DNA of 64,000 bases, from positions 62,001 through 126,000 of the forward strand of contig NZ_VAUV01000017.1 in the NCBI RefSeq assembly GCF_005780165.1, in the 5' to 3' direction. The DNA is from Phragmitibacter flavus. GTDB lineage: Bacteria > Verrucomicrobiota > Verrucomicrobiia > Verrucomicrobiales > Verrucomicrobiaceae. The notes under the pieces are model-generated. The model did not search any database. It was given only the letters and a program-made list of their open reading frames with translations, and was not told where the DNA came from. Shown here piece by piece: positions 7,415 through 16,070 of the stretch. Made by a program: the position numbers and the translations under genes. Each line of letters starts with the position of its first letter. Position 1 is the stretch's first letter.

Positions 7415-9962
7415 AGAACTAGCCCTTACGGTCAAAAGGCACGAGAAGTTTTGGTTGGATGTTGAGGTTGCCTCTGCGGCTGCGATGCGTCATCTGCTTC
7501 CCGGTGTGGCGTTCAACCCCCCGCAAAAAGGGCATGATGAGCATTTGCTATGGAGACTGCTCCGGTCCGCTTCCGTTCTCTCACAAACAGCTAATGATCG
7601 TGACAAAGGTTTAGCCCAAGATCTCGCACTGTTCATTGCGGTGACCTCCGAAGATGCAAAGACCAAGGCTTATGCTTGTGATCTTTTTTCGGAGTTGGGC
7701 AATCATCCTGGGTCCCAGAGGCTGGAGCAACAACTGAGGATTGAAGATGATTTTTTACTCTCCTCGATCAGGCGAGCGGTGCTTTGCGCTTTCAATACTG
7801 TGTCGGTCGCAGAAACGCCTTATGCTTTCACGGATTTCCAATACGGATTGTGGTCGAAATTGCCCCAAATAAAAGCCGGAGCAGTGTCTGCGCCGACTTC
7901 AGCTGGCAAATCGTTTGTTGTCATTGAGCATCTTTGCCAGAGGGCGGTGAATGAAGATAAGTTCGCAGCTGTGTTCGTGGCACCAACCAGGGCGCTTCTT
8001 GGAGAGGTGCACGCGAAGATCAGCAATCGGCTTCGGGAGCACGAAGAAACCATACGAGTTTCGACCATCCCAACCCTGGACTCCGAGGATAAGGAAAAGC
8101 AGATTTTCGTTTTAACCCAGGAGCGACTTCAGGTCTTGTTAGCAATTTGGGATGGCAAGTTCGATTTGGTTATTGTGGATGAAGCGCAAGGTATTGGCGA
8201 TGATTCCCGGGGCATGATTCTTCAGGAATGCCTGGAGAATATTGTGATGCGAGGCCCAAAAGCTCAGTTCCTGTTTCTTGCTCCCGGAGCGTCCGGTTTC
8301 GAGGCCTTAGCGACAGCAGTAAATCTCGCAAAGATCGACGTTGCGGAAACTGAACTTTCACCGGTCATTCAGAATCGGATAGTGGTGAGTCAGACCGTTG
8401 GAGATGAATCCAGTCTTGACGTTTCGATGCTGGCTGATGTGCGTCGAGTTAAGATTGGAACTTTGAATGCCAAGCGTGGTTTTGGAAATGGTAACACCCT
8501 TCTAGCCGCCGTTGCCCTTGAGTTGGGAAAGAGCGGAGGATCACTTGTGTATGGGACCGGGCCGGCAGATGCAGAGAAGGTTGCCAGCCAGATTGCTTCG
8601 GACATCGAACCAATCGAGAACCCCCGACTTAAAGAGCTTTCTAAGTTCGTAATACAGCATGTGCATGCCAAATATTCCCTGGCGAGTCACGTGCTAAGAG
8701 GCGTTGGCTTCCACTATGGCAAAATGCCGAGTCTGCTGAGGGAGGCACTGGAGCAGGCGTTTCAAGCTGGAGATTTAAAATACCTGGTATGCACGACCAC
8801 ACTTTTCCAAGGAGTAAATTTGCCTGCGAGAAACGTCTTCATCGACACACCTACCCGTGGACGTAATGATAAGCTAGATGCTGCTTCTCTTTGGAATTTC
8901 GCGGGACGCGCGGGCCGACTGGGCAAAGAGATTGTCGGTAATGTATTTTTGGTTGATTACGATAAATGGGAATCCAAACCTTTCACAGCGAAAGCAAAAT
9001 TTGCTATAGCCCCATCTTTCAAGAGAGTTGTATCAGAGAACGCGATTCAGATCACCGCTTGGCTTAGTAGCGAGATTTTTGAAGAAAGCTCCGACTCGGT
9101 TGCCACGCTGGAAACGGCTGGGGGCTTGATGATGTCCCATGCAGCCCGCGGAAGCCTGCGGCAGTTTGTCAAAAGGACAATTGGAAAGTCTATTGATGCT
9201 GTGGAATCCGAGGATCTCGTCTCCGCTGCGGAGGTGGCCTTCAAGGAGTTAGACCTTCCGATTGAGGCATTGTCCATCAACTGGACGGTTAATCCATTTG
9301 GACAGGCGCGTCTATTAAAGCGTTTTCGGGAAAAGATTAAGGATGGCAAAGTTGACGATCTCATTCCAGTCCACCCTGTTCCATGGAGCATGTCTATTTA
9401 TTCACGCTATGTGGGGATCTTTTCACGGCTAAATCGTGAGATTTTTGGGAAGTCAGCTTCTCGCAAATTCAATAACCGCCTTGCAAGTGATGCCTTGGCT
9501 TGGATGGGGGGTAAACCTTTGCCAGTAATAATTGGCAAAAGAATTTCTTTTGCCCAGACTCAGCGAAGTAACGTCAAAATTGACACCCAAGTGCGTGGTG
9601 TCTTCGACTTTATTGAAGATACCCTTCGCTTCAAATATGTGCAGCTTGGTCGTTGCTATGTTGATCTCCTGAAGTTCGCTCTGGAAGAAGCAGAATTGCA
9701 TGACGCTGCGAAAAGCGTCTATGACTTCCCTTTGGCCTTGGAGCTAGGAGTATCCTCGATTGCGGGGCAAGCGTTCGTTGAACTCGGACTATCTAGGATC
9801 ACTTCCGCGACATTGGAGGCTCTTATTCCCGATTCAAAGCCAACAGTAGATCGTGCCCGGGAGTGGATCGCAGGCCTCTCGGAAGTGGGATCCAAGCTCT
9901 CACGGGTAATCTGGGAGGAATTGCTGAGGAAGGGGCTTGTGCGATCAGAGGAGCCGATTTAG
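7398..9962 (+). CDS. hamB: HamB-like superfamily 2 helicase of a Hachiman defence system
   Basis: An 854-residue helicase. Walker A is APTSAGKS (165-172), motif Ia is APTRAL (195-200), motif II is DEAQ (261-264), and the second RecA-like domain shows FQGVNLPARNVFIDTP and the arginine-bearing FAGRAGRLG. A helical N-terminus of about 150 residues precedes the first RecA domain and a C-terminal region of about 300 residues follows, as in HamB. In the known system HamB loads on DNA and controls the HamA nuclease. The overlap with hamA implies translational coupling and fixed stoichiometry. Composition is AT-richer than the chromosome around it. No third gene of the system is seen; 9963 onward is non-coding. 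Confidence 0.88.
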   Translation: MSTFAEELALTVKRHEKFWLDVEVASAAAMRHLLPGVAFNPPQKGHDEHLLWRLLRSASVLSQTANDRDKGLAQDLALFIAVTSEDAKTKAYACDLFSELGNHPGSQRLEQQLRIEDDFLLSSIRRAVLCAFNTVSVAETPYAFTDFQYGLWSKLPQIKAGAVSAPTSAGKSFVVIEHLCQRAVNEDKFAAVFVAPTRALLGEVHAKISNRLREHEETIRVSTIPTLDSEDKEKQIFVLTQERLQVLLAIWDGKFDLVIVDEAQGIGDDSRGMILQECLENIVMRGPKAQFLFLAPGASGFEALATAVNLAKIDVAETELSPVIQNRIVVSQTVGDESSLDVSMLADVRRVKIGTLNAKRGFGNGNTLLAAVALELGKSGGSLVYGTGPADAEKVASQIASDIEPIENPRLKELSKFVIQHVHAKYSLASHVLRGVGFHYGKMPSLLREALEQAFQAGDLKYLVCTTTLFQGVNLPARNVFIDTPTRGRNDKLDAASLWNFAGRAGRLGKEIVGNVFLVDYDKWESKPFTAKAKFAIAPSFKRVVSENAIQITAWLSSEIFEESSDSVATLETAGGLMMSHAARGSLRQFVKRTIGKSIDAVESEDLVSAAEVAFKELDLPIEALSINWTVNPFGQARLLKRFREKIKDGKVDDLIPVHPVPWSMSIYSRYVGIFSRLNREIFGKSASRKFNNRLASDALAWMGGKPLPVIIGKRISFAQTQRSNVKIDTQVRGVFDFIEDTLRFKYVQLGRCYVDLLKFALEEAELHDAAKSVYDFPLALELGVSSIAGQAFVELGLSRITSATLEALIPDSKPTVDRAREWIAGLSEVGSKLSRVIWEELLRKGLVRSEEPI

Positions 9963-10287
9963 AAACGACCATTTTTAGATAGAGTCCACAGTGGGGCGGT
10001 GAACGGCTAGGCGATGACGTCTGCATCAGCCGCCGCATTAGACTCCCTCGCGGCCCGACTCGGTCTCGCTTCGCCCGAAGCGTTGCGTTGTCCATCTCAC
10101 TAGCCTCACTTGGCTCCTTAGGTTCCAAGCGCCTCTGAGAGCCTCCTTGGCGCATTAGGATTAGGTCCATCGTGTCGTTCTGCGCAACTCGAATCTCCGC
10201 TCGTTCGCAATGGAAAAGGAGCGTGGGCACTCCTGCCCGCCATCCTACCAATACCGGCGAAGCCACAGAAAAGTCCCAGCGGACAGA
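9963..10287. other. Non-coding, hairpin-rich border of the defence island
   Basis: No gene is supported here. The stretch holds short inverted repeats, for example CGCTTCG-CCC-GAAGCG near 10067-10082 and GGGCA...TGCCC near 10226-10239. The base composition returns to that of the chromosome. It may be the scar left by island insertion. No attachment site with direct repeats was found by eye. Confidence 0.5.
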
Positions 10288-10296
10288 ATGTCCGCT
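10278..10296. repeat. Palindrome with 8-bp stem and three-base loop
   Basis: AGCGGACA, loop GAA, TGTCCGCT. It has the same build as the palindromes at 5051-5481. It overlaps the putative start codon (10288) of the following pseudogene. Confidence 0.6.
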
Positions 10297-10740
10297 CCAC
10301 CCACACTTAACGCCACCTCACCGACCCGCAACACTAACCGGGTGACCCGGTTCCTCACCGCCCTCATCTTCCTACTTTTCTCCTTCATCGGCCCCACCAA
10401 CGCCGAAAGTCCCGGCAGTTCCTCCTGGAATCCGCTGCGTCTCCACCAACAATCCCGCGCTCTTCGCACCCAACTCGACCAATTCGAAACCGACCTCCGT
10501 CAGTTCCCCGCTCCAAACGTCACCTAACAAACCCACGGTCGCATCGACTTCCATGGCCGCGCCCAACATCTGGCTTGGCTCGAACTCGACCTCGGCGAAT
10601 CCACCACTCCCGAACAAATCGTCTTGTTCCCCGCCGCATCAGCGACCCCTCACCCGGCGATCCCGACAGCGGTTTCCCGTCCGAAATCACCGTTATCTCC
10701 GATTCGACATCCAAAGCATCGACCACGAAAACTCAACACC
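10288..10740 (+). pseudogene. Broken gene for an exported protein with a discoidin-like start
   Basis: From ATG 10288 the frame encodes a basic N-terminus, a hydrophobic signal segment (FLTALIFLLFSFIG) and a helical stretch (LHQQSRALRTQLDQFETDL). It meets TAA at 10525-10527. The same frame then continues with GRIDFHGRAQHLAWLELDLGE and TTPEQIVLFPA, and the sense resumes in another frame near 10640 with SDPSPGDPDSGFPSEITV. That pattern (wall of beta strands, 'W-x-E-x-D-L-G', 'Q-I-V-L-F-P-A') resembles F5/8 type C-like modules of planctomycete and verrucomicrobial membrane proteins. One stop plus one frameshift and loss of the rest indicate a pseudogene next to the island edge. Confidence 0.6.
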
Positions 10741-10831
10741 CGCTGCAAAGCATTGACCCCTGCCCTACCACCGGTCAGGGCCATGTTGTAAATCCACTCT
10801 TCCTGCTAGTCGCCCCTCAACACCCACCCCA

Positions 10832-11233
10832 TCACCCCTTCTTCGCCCCGGGAAACCACTCCACATGTTGATCCCCCTGGCGGCCAAAGTAAGTCACCCG
10901 CTGCCCGCGCAGAAACGCAAAATACCCCTGCACTCCGCCCTGCATCGCACGAATGCTGAACTCCCGCCATGACTGCCCTTTCATCTGGCTGTCGGCGATA
11001 TTCTGACGGAGCGCCGTCACATCAAAATCCTCCCCAACCGGCGGCAACCCTTCCAAGGCAATCGCTGTCTTCACGACCGCGCCATCCCCGCCGTAATACG
11101 TCTTCTGCATCGCCACGTAGTCGACATGATAAGACTCCACGCCCGCCTCAATCAGCAGGCCAACAATTTCAGGGAACGGCTTGGTGCCTTCAATGGTGGC
11201 CCTGGCGGCAATGGTGATGATCTGGGTATTCAT
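10832..11233 (-). CDS. DUF1398 family protein
   Basis: A small soluble protein of 133 residues from the ATG at 11233 (a further ATG at 11248 would add five). Features such as PFPEIVGLLIEAGVESYHVDY and the C-terminal block KGQSWREFSIRAMQGGVQGYFAFLRGQRVTYFGRQGDQHVEWF match my memory of DUF1398 (YbcV-like) proteins. Their function is not known. The gene stands alone between the pseudogene and the sigma factor gene, and both flanking spacers look non-coding. Neither start has a clear ribosome binding site. Confidence 0.7.
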   Translation of the reverse strand: MNTQIITIAARATIEGTKPFPEIVGLLIEAGVESYHVDYVAMQKTYYGGDGAVVKTAIALEGLPPVGEDFDVTALRQNIADSQMKGQSWREFSIRAMQGGVQGYFAFLRGQRVTYFGRQGDQHVEWFPGAKKG

Positions 11234-11344
11234 AAAGAGAGAATTCATTTGGCGGTTGGTCTGTCGGTATTCCCGTCCGACCTTTCGGACTTCATGACTT
11301 AAGACAGGCAGACGCGCGTCCTGTGACAGTTCACCGCAAAAATC

Positions 11345-12196
11345 TCAACTTTTCGAAAAACTCGACGCCGCAACCAGCTCCCTCAAACGCCCCACCAGAT
11401 CCGGCCCCATCAGCCATTCCTGCTCCCGATAAAGAACGGCGTGACGACGGTCCATTTCCTCCAGTTCGCCCAGCAACTCCGGCGCCCGTTGCCGAACACC
11501 ATCCAACCGGTCCTTTGTGAACTGACGGTTGACCGGATCCAACCAACCCTGCTTCATAAAACCTGCCGCCTTGCGCGCGCAGCGGCAAGGGTTCGCTTCA
11601 TTCACCAAACCACACTTGTCGTTCATGAACTGGTAAAGATCATGTCTCGCCCGCGAAAGCAGCTGCCGAAAGTTTGCCGATGTCACCTCCAAAGCCGCCG
11701 CCGCATTCTCGCTGCTTTCCCCCATCACTTCGCCCAAAATAAAAGCCAGCCGCTGACGTCGATCCAGGCACATCAACATGGCCGTCATGCAACCAATCCT
11801 CGCTTCCTCGACCAGCAATCCCGTCGCCACCGGCGGCACCTTCTCATCCGGCAGATCTTCATCGACCACCGCCTCCAGCGACGCCCCCATGTCGGTGAAG
11901 GTCATCGCCTTTTCCTCCATCTCCGACTTGCGAACATTCATCAAATGATTCACCGCGATCTGATGCAGCCAGGTCGAAAATTTGCTCCTTCCCTCGAAGC
12001 TGCCGAGATGAGTCACCGCCTTGATGAGAATCTCCTGCGTTGCATCTTCCGCCACATCGCGTCGCCATACCATCCGCAGCGCCAGATTAAACACCCAGGA
12101 TTGATGCCTTCTCACCAACCCATCCAAAGCATCCAATTCACCCTCCTTGGCCAACGCCACCAAGTCCTCATCCGTTGCCTCAAGCGACCTGTCCAC
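11345..12196 (-). CDS. ECF-type RNA polymerase sigma factor with Cys-containing C-terminal extension
   Basis: A 283-residue sigma-70 family protein. Region 2 covers about residues 20-95 (LVRRHQSWVFNLALRMV, AEDATQEILIKAVTHL, FSTWLHQIAVNHLMNV). Region 4 lies at about 145-195 (RQRLAFILGEVMGESSENAAAALEVTSANFRQLLSRARHDL). About 80 further residues follow, opening with NPCRCARKAAGFMKQGW; this CRC-type block is typical of a group of ECF sigma factors with C-terminal extensions that may act as a built-in regulatory domain. The start lies 3 bp after the stop of the upstream membrane protein, so translation is probably coupled. No classical anti-sigma factor is recognisable; the adjacent membrane protein is a candidate partner by position only. 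Confidence 0.87.
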   Translation of the reverse strand: MDRSLEATDEDLVALAKEGELDALDGLVRRHQSWVFNLALRMVWRRDVAEDATQEILIKAVTHLGSFEGRSKFSTWLHQIAVNHLMNVRKSEMEEKAMTFTDMGASLEAVVDEDLPDEKVPPVATGLLVEEARIGCMTAMLMCLDRRQRLAFILGEVMGESSENAAAALEVTSANFRQLLSRARHDLYQFMNDKCGLVNEANPCRCARKAAGFMKQGWLDPVNRQFTKDRLDGVRQRAPELLGELEEMDRRHAVLYREQEWLMGPDLVGRLRELVAASSFSKS

Positions 12197-12199
12197 CGT

Positions 12200-12988
12200 T
12201 CACCTCCCGGTCGCCGCCGCCTCCACCATCCCCTGCAACTCCTTCAACTTCGGCACCACATCCCCGCCATCTGGATTAAAAACCCAACCGTCTCCCGTTT
12301 CCGCCGGAGCACTGACGACTTTGATCACCGTCCCAACCCCTTTCACAAGCTCAGCCGTGCTCTCACCACCGAGATCAAGATTCAAATGATACCTCGTTTC
12401 TTCGGTCAGCGTGGTCACCGTTCGCGTTGCTTCTTTCGCCTTGCTTTGATCTCCAAAAACCACCGCAAATCGCACCAACTGATCCTGCGGTTTTCCCGTC
12501 ATGGCGTGGGCCACGCTCATCAGTGCGGCCACACAACCTGCCTTGCCTTTGTCGAACTCCGCCCCGCTTCCATCCGTCACCACCAGCAAAACACTTCTCG
12601 CCCGGCCCTTCGCCGGAAGCTCGCTATACACCACCGAACCACCATCATCCGTGGTCTTCCGACGCGTCTCATAACCCATGTTGTCCAGGCCCATGGACGA
12701 CTCCACAAAACCCGCCACCGCATCCGACTTCTCCTCCGCCGTCATCGAACTCCCGCCAATGTCCTCCGTCAAAAGCCGCACATACCGCTCATAATCCGTC
12801 GCATTCACGTCCCGCTGCAACATCGCTGCGAACTCCAGCACCACAGGTGGCTTCTCTCGCTTCTTGTAATTCCACACCACAAACGAAAGCGCCCCCATCA
12901 CAATCAACCCGAGCGGCAGTCCACCCACAAACAACCGCACCAAACGGCCCGATCTCGTAATCCCTGTTGGTTCTTCTGGTTCCATCAT
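12200..12988 (-). CDS. Membrane-anchored protein with M28 peptidase-like fold, catalytic residues not seen
   Basis: A 262-residue protein with one N-terminal membrane helix (LFVGGLPLGLIVMGALSFVVW) and the rest probably outside the cytoplasm. The middle part (RSVLLVVTDGSGAEFDKGKAGCVAALMSVAHAM, then LVRFAVVFGD and YHLNLDLGG) follows the strand and helix order of M28 aminopeptidases, but the metal-binding His/Asp/Glu set is not visible, so it may be an inactive homologue. It lies between lpxB (12 bp upstream) and the sigma factor gene (3 bp downstream). That places it as a possible signalling partner of the sigma factor. The ATG at 12988 is chosen because the first upstream alternative is only a TTG. 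Family assignment is tentative. Confidence 0.6.
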   Translation of the reverse strand: MMEPEEPTGITRSGRLVRLFVGGLPLGLIVMGALSFVVWNYKKREKPPVVLEFAAMLQRDVNATDYERYVRLLTEDIGGSSMTAEEKSDAVAGFVESSMGLDNMGYETRRKTTDDGGSVVYSELPAKGRARSVLLVVTDGSGAEFDKGKAGCVAALMSVAHAMTGKPQDQLVRFAVVFGDQSKAKEATRTVTTLTEETRYHLNLDLGGESTAELVKGVGTVIKVVSAPAETGDGWVFNPDGGDVVPKLKELQGMVEAAATGR

Positions 12989-13000
12989 TTTCAATTTTGC

Positions 13001-14128
13001 TTAACACTTTTCCAACACCGCATCCGCTGCCTTATCATACGCTCCGCCTTCTCCCAACAACGCCACCGTTTGCGCCAGATCCTTCAACAAACCTTCACGC
13101 GCCGCCGCATCCTTCATCAAACGCCCCAACTCCGTCGCCACCTTCTGCGCATTAAAATCTCCCTGCACCAACTCCTTCACCACCTCACAACCCGCCAGGA
13201 TGTTGATCATCCCCAAAAACTTGATCTTCACCACCGCCTTGCCCACCACAAAAGTGAACCCGTTCACCTTGTAAACCAGCACATACGGCAGCCCAAAACA
13301 AGCCGCCTCCAGCGTCGCCGTGCCACTCGCCACCGCACCCACTTCCACGCGCTGCATCAAATCATAAACGGTGCCCGTCTCGATCCATGCCTTCGCCTCC
13401 GGCCTGCCCGCCGCTTCCATCATCTCTCCCATCAACGTCGCCAGCCGTGCGTTCGCGGCACTGATCACAAACTTCACGCCCGGAATCTCCGACTCCATGC
13501 GCGTTGCCGTCTCCAGCATCACCGGCAGCAAGCGCTTCACCTCATTCGCACGACTCCCCGGAAAAAAGCCGACCAACCCCTTGTCGCGTCCTCCGGTTCC
13601 CTCACGTCGCAACGTCTTGACCCGATCCACCATCGGATGCCCCGCAAACACCGTCGGCAAGCCACTCTTCTCATACAACACCTTCTCAAACGGAAAAATG
13701 CAGATCATCAGATCCAGCAGCTTCGCCATCGTTTTGATGCGCCCTTTTTTCCACGCCCACACCTGCGGACTGATGTAATAAATCAACGGCTTCGCATATC
13801 CCTGCTCCCGCAACGCTTTCGCAAAACGCAGATTGAATCCTGGGTAATCGATCAACACCACCGCATCCGGCTGCTGCTCCGCCACCATGGCCAGAGCCTC
13901 CGCCATCTTCTGCTTGAACCAGCCATACATCTTCAGCACCTCCCACAAACCCACCACGCCCGCATCCTCCACCCAGTCCACCATCGGCTCGCCACCGATT
14001 CCGCGCATCTGCACCCCGCCGTAACCAAGGAACTCCATCTGCGGCTCGCGCTCACGCAACGACCGCATCAACCCGGAGCCATGCGTGTCGCCACTGATCT
14101 CCCCCGCCAAAAGAAACAGCTTCTTCAT
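13001..14128 (-). CDS. lpxB: Lipid-A-disaccharide synthase
   Basis: A 375-residue GT19 enzyme. It joins UDP-2,3-diacylglucosamine and lipid X to give the lipid A disaccharide, at the inner face of the cytoplasmic membrane. The start MKKLFLLAGEISGDTHG is the family signature. Others are VLIDYPGFNLR, YYISPQVWAWKKGR, VFAGHPMVD, GFFPGSRANEV and the sugar-nucleotide site VASGTATLEAACFGLPYVLVYK. The length is normal. The ATG at 14128 overlaps the stop of the upstream oxidoreductase gene (ATGA), so the two are coupled. The gene shows the organism makes lipid A and so has an outer membrane. Confidence 0.95.
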   Translation of the reverse strand: MKKLFLLAGEISGDTHGSGLMRSLREREPQMEFLGYGGVQMRGIGGEPMVDWVEDAGVVGLWEVLKMYGWFKQKMAEALAMVAEQQPDAVVLIDYPGFNLRFAKALREQGYAKPLIYYISPQVWAWKKGRIKTMAKLLDLMICIFPFEKVLYEKSGLPTVFAGHPMVDRVKTLRREGTGGRDKGLVGFFPGSRANEVKRLLPVMLETATRMESEIPGVKFVISAANARLATLMGEMMEAAGRPEAKAWIETGTVYDLMQRVEVGAVASGTATLEAACFGLPYVLVYKVNGFTFVVGKAVVKIKFLGMINILAGCEVVKELVQGDFNAQKVATELGRLMKDAAAREGLLKDLAQTVALLGEGGAYDKAADAVLEKC

Positions 14129-15087
14129 GGCAGCGGTGTCGGTGGTAGCGGCAATGTCATCGTCGAATTCTGCTCCATCGCCTTCATGATCAGCACCGCC
14201 AGTCGCAACGCCTCCGTGCCCTGATGCCCGCCCACCACCGGCTTGCCACCGCGGCTCGCGCAATCAATAAACGAAGCCAGCTCCAGCTTCAGCGGCTCAT
14301 CCTTCTCCACCGGCACCTCCTCCCTCACAATCGCCATCCCCTCGCGTCGATACGCATGTCCCGCCTGCTCCTGATAATCCAAAGAGATATACCCTTCCGT
14401 GTGGAACACCTGGATCTTGCGCATCTTCTTGTCGCTCACCCGGCTCGCCGTCACATTCGCCACACATCCATTCGCGAACCGCAACCGCGCATTCGCAATG
14501 TCCTCCCGACGCGTCAACACCGGCACCCCGACCGCATCAATGCTCACCACCGCCGAACCACCCACCAGATGCAAAATGATCTCCAGATCATGAATCATTA
14601 GATCCAGCGTCACTCCGATGTCGATGCTCCGATTCGGGAACGGCGAAAGCCTCGTCGCCTCAATGAACCTCGGCAGCTTGATCCGATCCTCCAACTGCTG
14701 CATCACCGGATTGAACCGCTCAATGTGCCCCACCTGCAACACCAACTGCCGTGCATCCGCCAGTTCCATCAGTTCCTGCGCCTCCTGCAGCGACTCACTC
14801 AACGGTTTCTCCACCAGCACATGCTTCCCTTGCTCCAAAAGATAACCCGCCACCTCGCGATGAAACACCGTCGGCACCGCCACCGCCACCGCATCCACCA
14901 GACTCGCGAACTCCTCCAAACTCGACACCGCCTGCGCTCCATACAACGTCGCCAGCTCCTGCGCTCGCGCCTGATCCACATCATAAATGGCAGTGAGGTC
15001 CGCCGATTCCAGCTCCGCCAGCACCCGCGCATGGTTCTTGCCCATCGCCCCAACGCCCGCCACTCCTGCTCTGATCCGTTTGCTCAT
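14125..15087 (-). CDS. Gfo/Idh/MocA family oxidoreductase, possibly GnnA-like
   Basis: A 320-residue NAD(P)-dependent oxidoreductase. The Rossmann fingerprint is AGVAGVGAMGKNHARVL (residues 7-23), and the family motif EKPL follows at about 96-99 (HVLVEKPLSES). The C-terminal domain has HIERFNP, DIGVTLDLMIHDLEIIL and VTASRVSDKKMRKIQVF. The ATG at 15087 (MSKRIRAG) is favoured over an upstream in-frame start because the fold begins there. It overlaps lpxB by four bases. GnnA, which oxidises the 3-position of UDP-GlcNAc for lipid A with amide-linked acyl chains, is a member of this family and is often encoded with lpx genes. The GnnA role is therefore a reasonable inference, but its aminotransferase partner is not in this window. 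Confidence 0.85.
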   Translation of the reverse strand: MSKRIRAGVAGVGAMGKNHARVLAELESADLTAIYDVDQARAQELATLYGAQAVSSLEEFASLVDAVAVAVPTVFHREVAGYLLEQGKHVLVEKPLSESLQEAQELMELADARQLVLQVGHIERFNPVMQQLEDRIKLPRFIEATRLSPFPNRSIDIGVTLDLMIHDLEIILHLVGGSAVVSIDAVGVPVLTRREDIANARLRFANGCVANVTASRVSDKKMRKIQVFHTEGYISLDYQEQAGHAYRREGMAIVREEVPVEKDEPLKLELASFIDCASRGGKPVVGGHQGTEALRLAVLIMKAMEQNSTMTLPLPPTPLP

Positions 15088-15133
15088 GTAGGGATCACCT
15101 TGCCGAAGCACCCCATCCCCCGCAAGCGAAAAC

Positions 15134-15175
15134 CATCCTTCATCCCTCATCCCTCATCCTTCATCCTTCATCCTT
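15134..15175. repeat. Six tandem copies of a 7-bp unit
   Basis: The unit is CATCCTT or CATCCCT, repeated six times without gaps. The array spans the stop codon of the K+ channel gene (15161-15163). Slippage would alter only the last few residues of the channel and the spacer before the oxidoreductase gene. Confidence 0.8.
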
Positions 15176-15925
15176 CAATCTCCTCTCCCCCAGCTTCGCC
15201 TCCATTCTTTCCAGACGCTCCTTCATCTCGTCCAACCTCCCCAACACCTCCCGCAGCTCCGACTCCTCCTTGTCCGCATCCGGCTTCAGCAACGCCGATG
15301 ACAAAAACGCGGTCAACGATCCAAACAATCCAATCCCCATCACCATCAATACCGACGCCACCATCCTCCCCTCCGGCGTCACTGGAAACCGGTCGCCATA
15401 ACCCACCGTCGTCATCGTCACAATCGACCACCAAAACGCATCCTGCACCGTCGTGATGTTCGACCCCGGAACATCCTGCTCAAAATGCAGAATCGCCATT
15501 GCCCCAATATCCAGCACCAGGAAACAGCCCATCAACACCGTCAGCAACAAGCTCTGCGCACTGCTCTTGCGCACCACCAAAATCAAATGCCTCGCCGACC
15601 GGATTGCCCGCAAAATTCGGAACACCCTGAAAAACCGCCCCCATCGAAAAATGTCCACCGATGGAATGCTCGAAATGAAATCGATCCATCCCCACTTCAA
15701 ATACGCAAGCTTGCTCGGTGCCGTCGCCAGCCGGTAAAAGAAGTCTCCCAGAAAAATCAAACACAACACGGTGTCCGTCCGGTTCAGCGCATCCCGCACA
15801 TTGGCATCAAGATCCAGGACCAGCTCCGCAAACAACGCCAGGAGCAGATACACCGACAAAAACGCCAGCACCAAATCCCACGGTTTGAGTTTGTGAGTCT
15901 CCGAATTCGCTCCCGTTGCTTTCAT
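15161..15925 (-). CDS. Voltage-gated-type potassium channel
   Basis: A 254-residue six-helix ion channel. The voltage-sensor region shows helices at about 16-37 and 52-66, then an arginine-rich S4-like helix (WGRFFRVFRILRAIRSARHLILVVRK). The pore domain has the selectivity filter TVGYGD at 173-178 between two membrane helices. The last 40 residues (DKEESELREVLGRLDEMKERLERMEAKLGERRLK) are a coiled coil that probably holds the tetramer together. It is transcribed divergently from the WD40-like gene. A 7-bp tandem repeat runs across its stop codon. The family call is secure; gating properties cannot be read from sequence. Confidence 0.92.
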   Translation of the reverse strand: MKATGANSETHKLKPWDLVLAFLSVYLLLALFAELVLDLDANVRDALNRTDTVLCLIFLGDFFYRLATAPSKLAYLKWGWIDFISSIPSVDIFRWGRFFRVFRILRAIRSARHLILVVRKSSAQSLLLTVLMGCFLVLDIGAMAILHFEQDVPGSNITTVQDAFWWSIVTMTTVGYGDRFPVTPEGRMVASVLMVMGIGLFGSLTAFLSSALLKPDADKEESELREVLGRLDEMKERLERMEAKLGERRLKDEG

Positions 15926-16070
15926 TCCCGAACTACCAATCAGCTTTCACTCAAGTCCAGTCAATTTGCGCTTCAATGAAATCGATTTTGGTCGTCACAC
16001 TTTCAAGTTGCTCCCTTGTCACCAGCCCCCATCTTGCCATTCGCAACCTCCGGCCTCGACCATCCCCTCC

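Noticed and set aside
9963-10210. tRNA or attachment site at the island end
   Set aside because: I found stems but no T-loop consensus, anticodon arm or flanking direct repeat.
9823-10266. 147-residue minus-strand frame overlapping the end of hamB
   Set aside because: It covers hairpin-rich non-coding DNA and the hamB end; no signature and composition unlike a protein.
11441-14224. 927-residue plus-strand frame across the sigma factor, membrane protein and lpxB genes
   Set aside because: Arg/His/Pro-rich antisense of three real genes and spans their boundaries.
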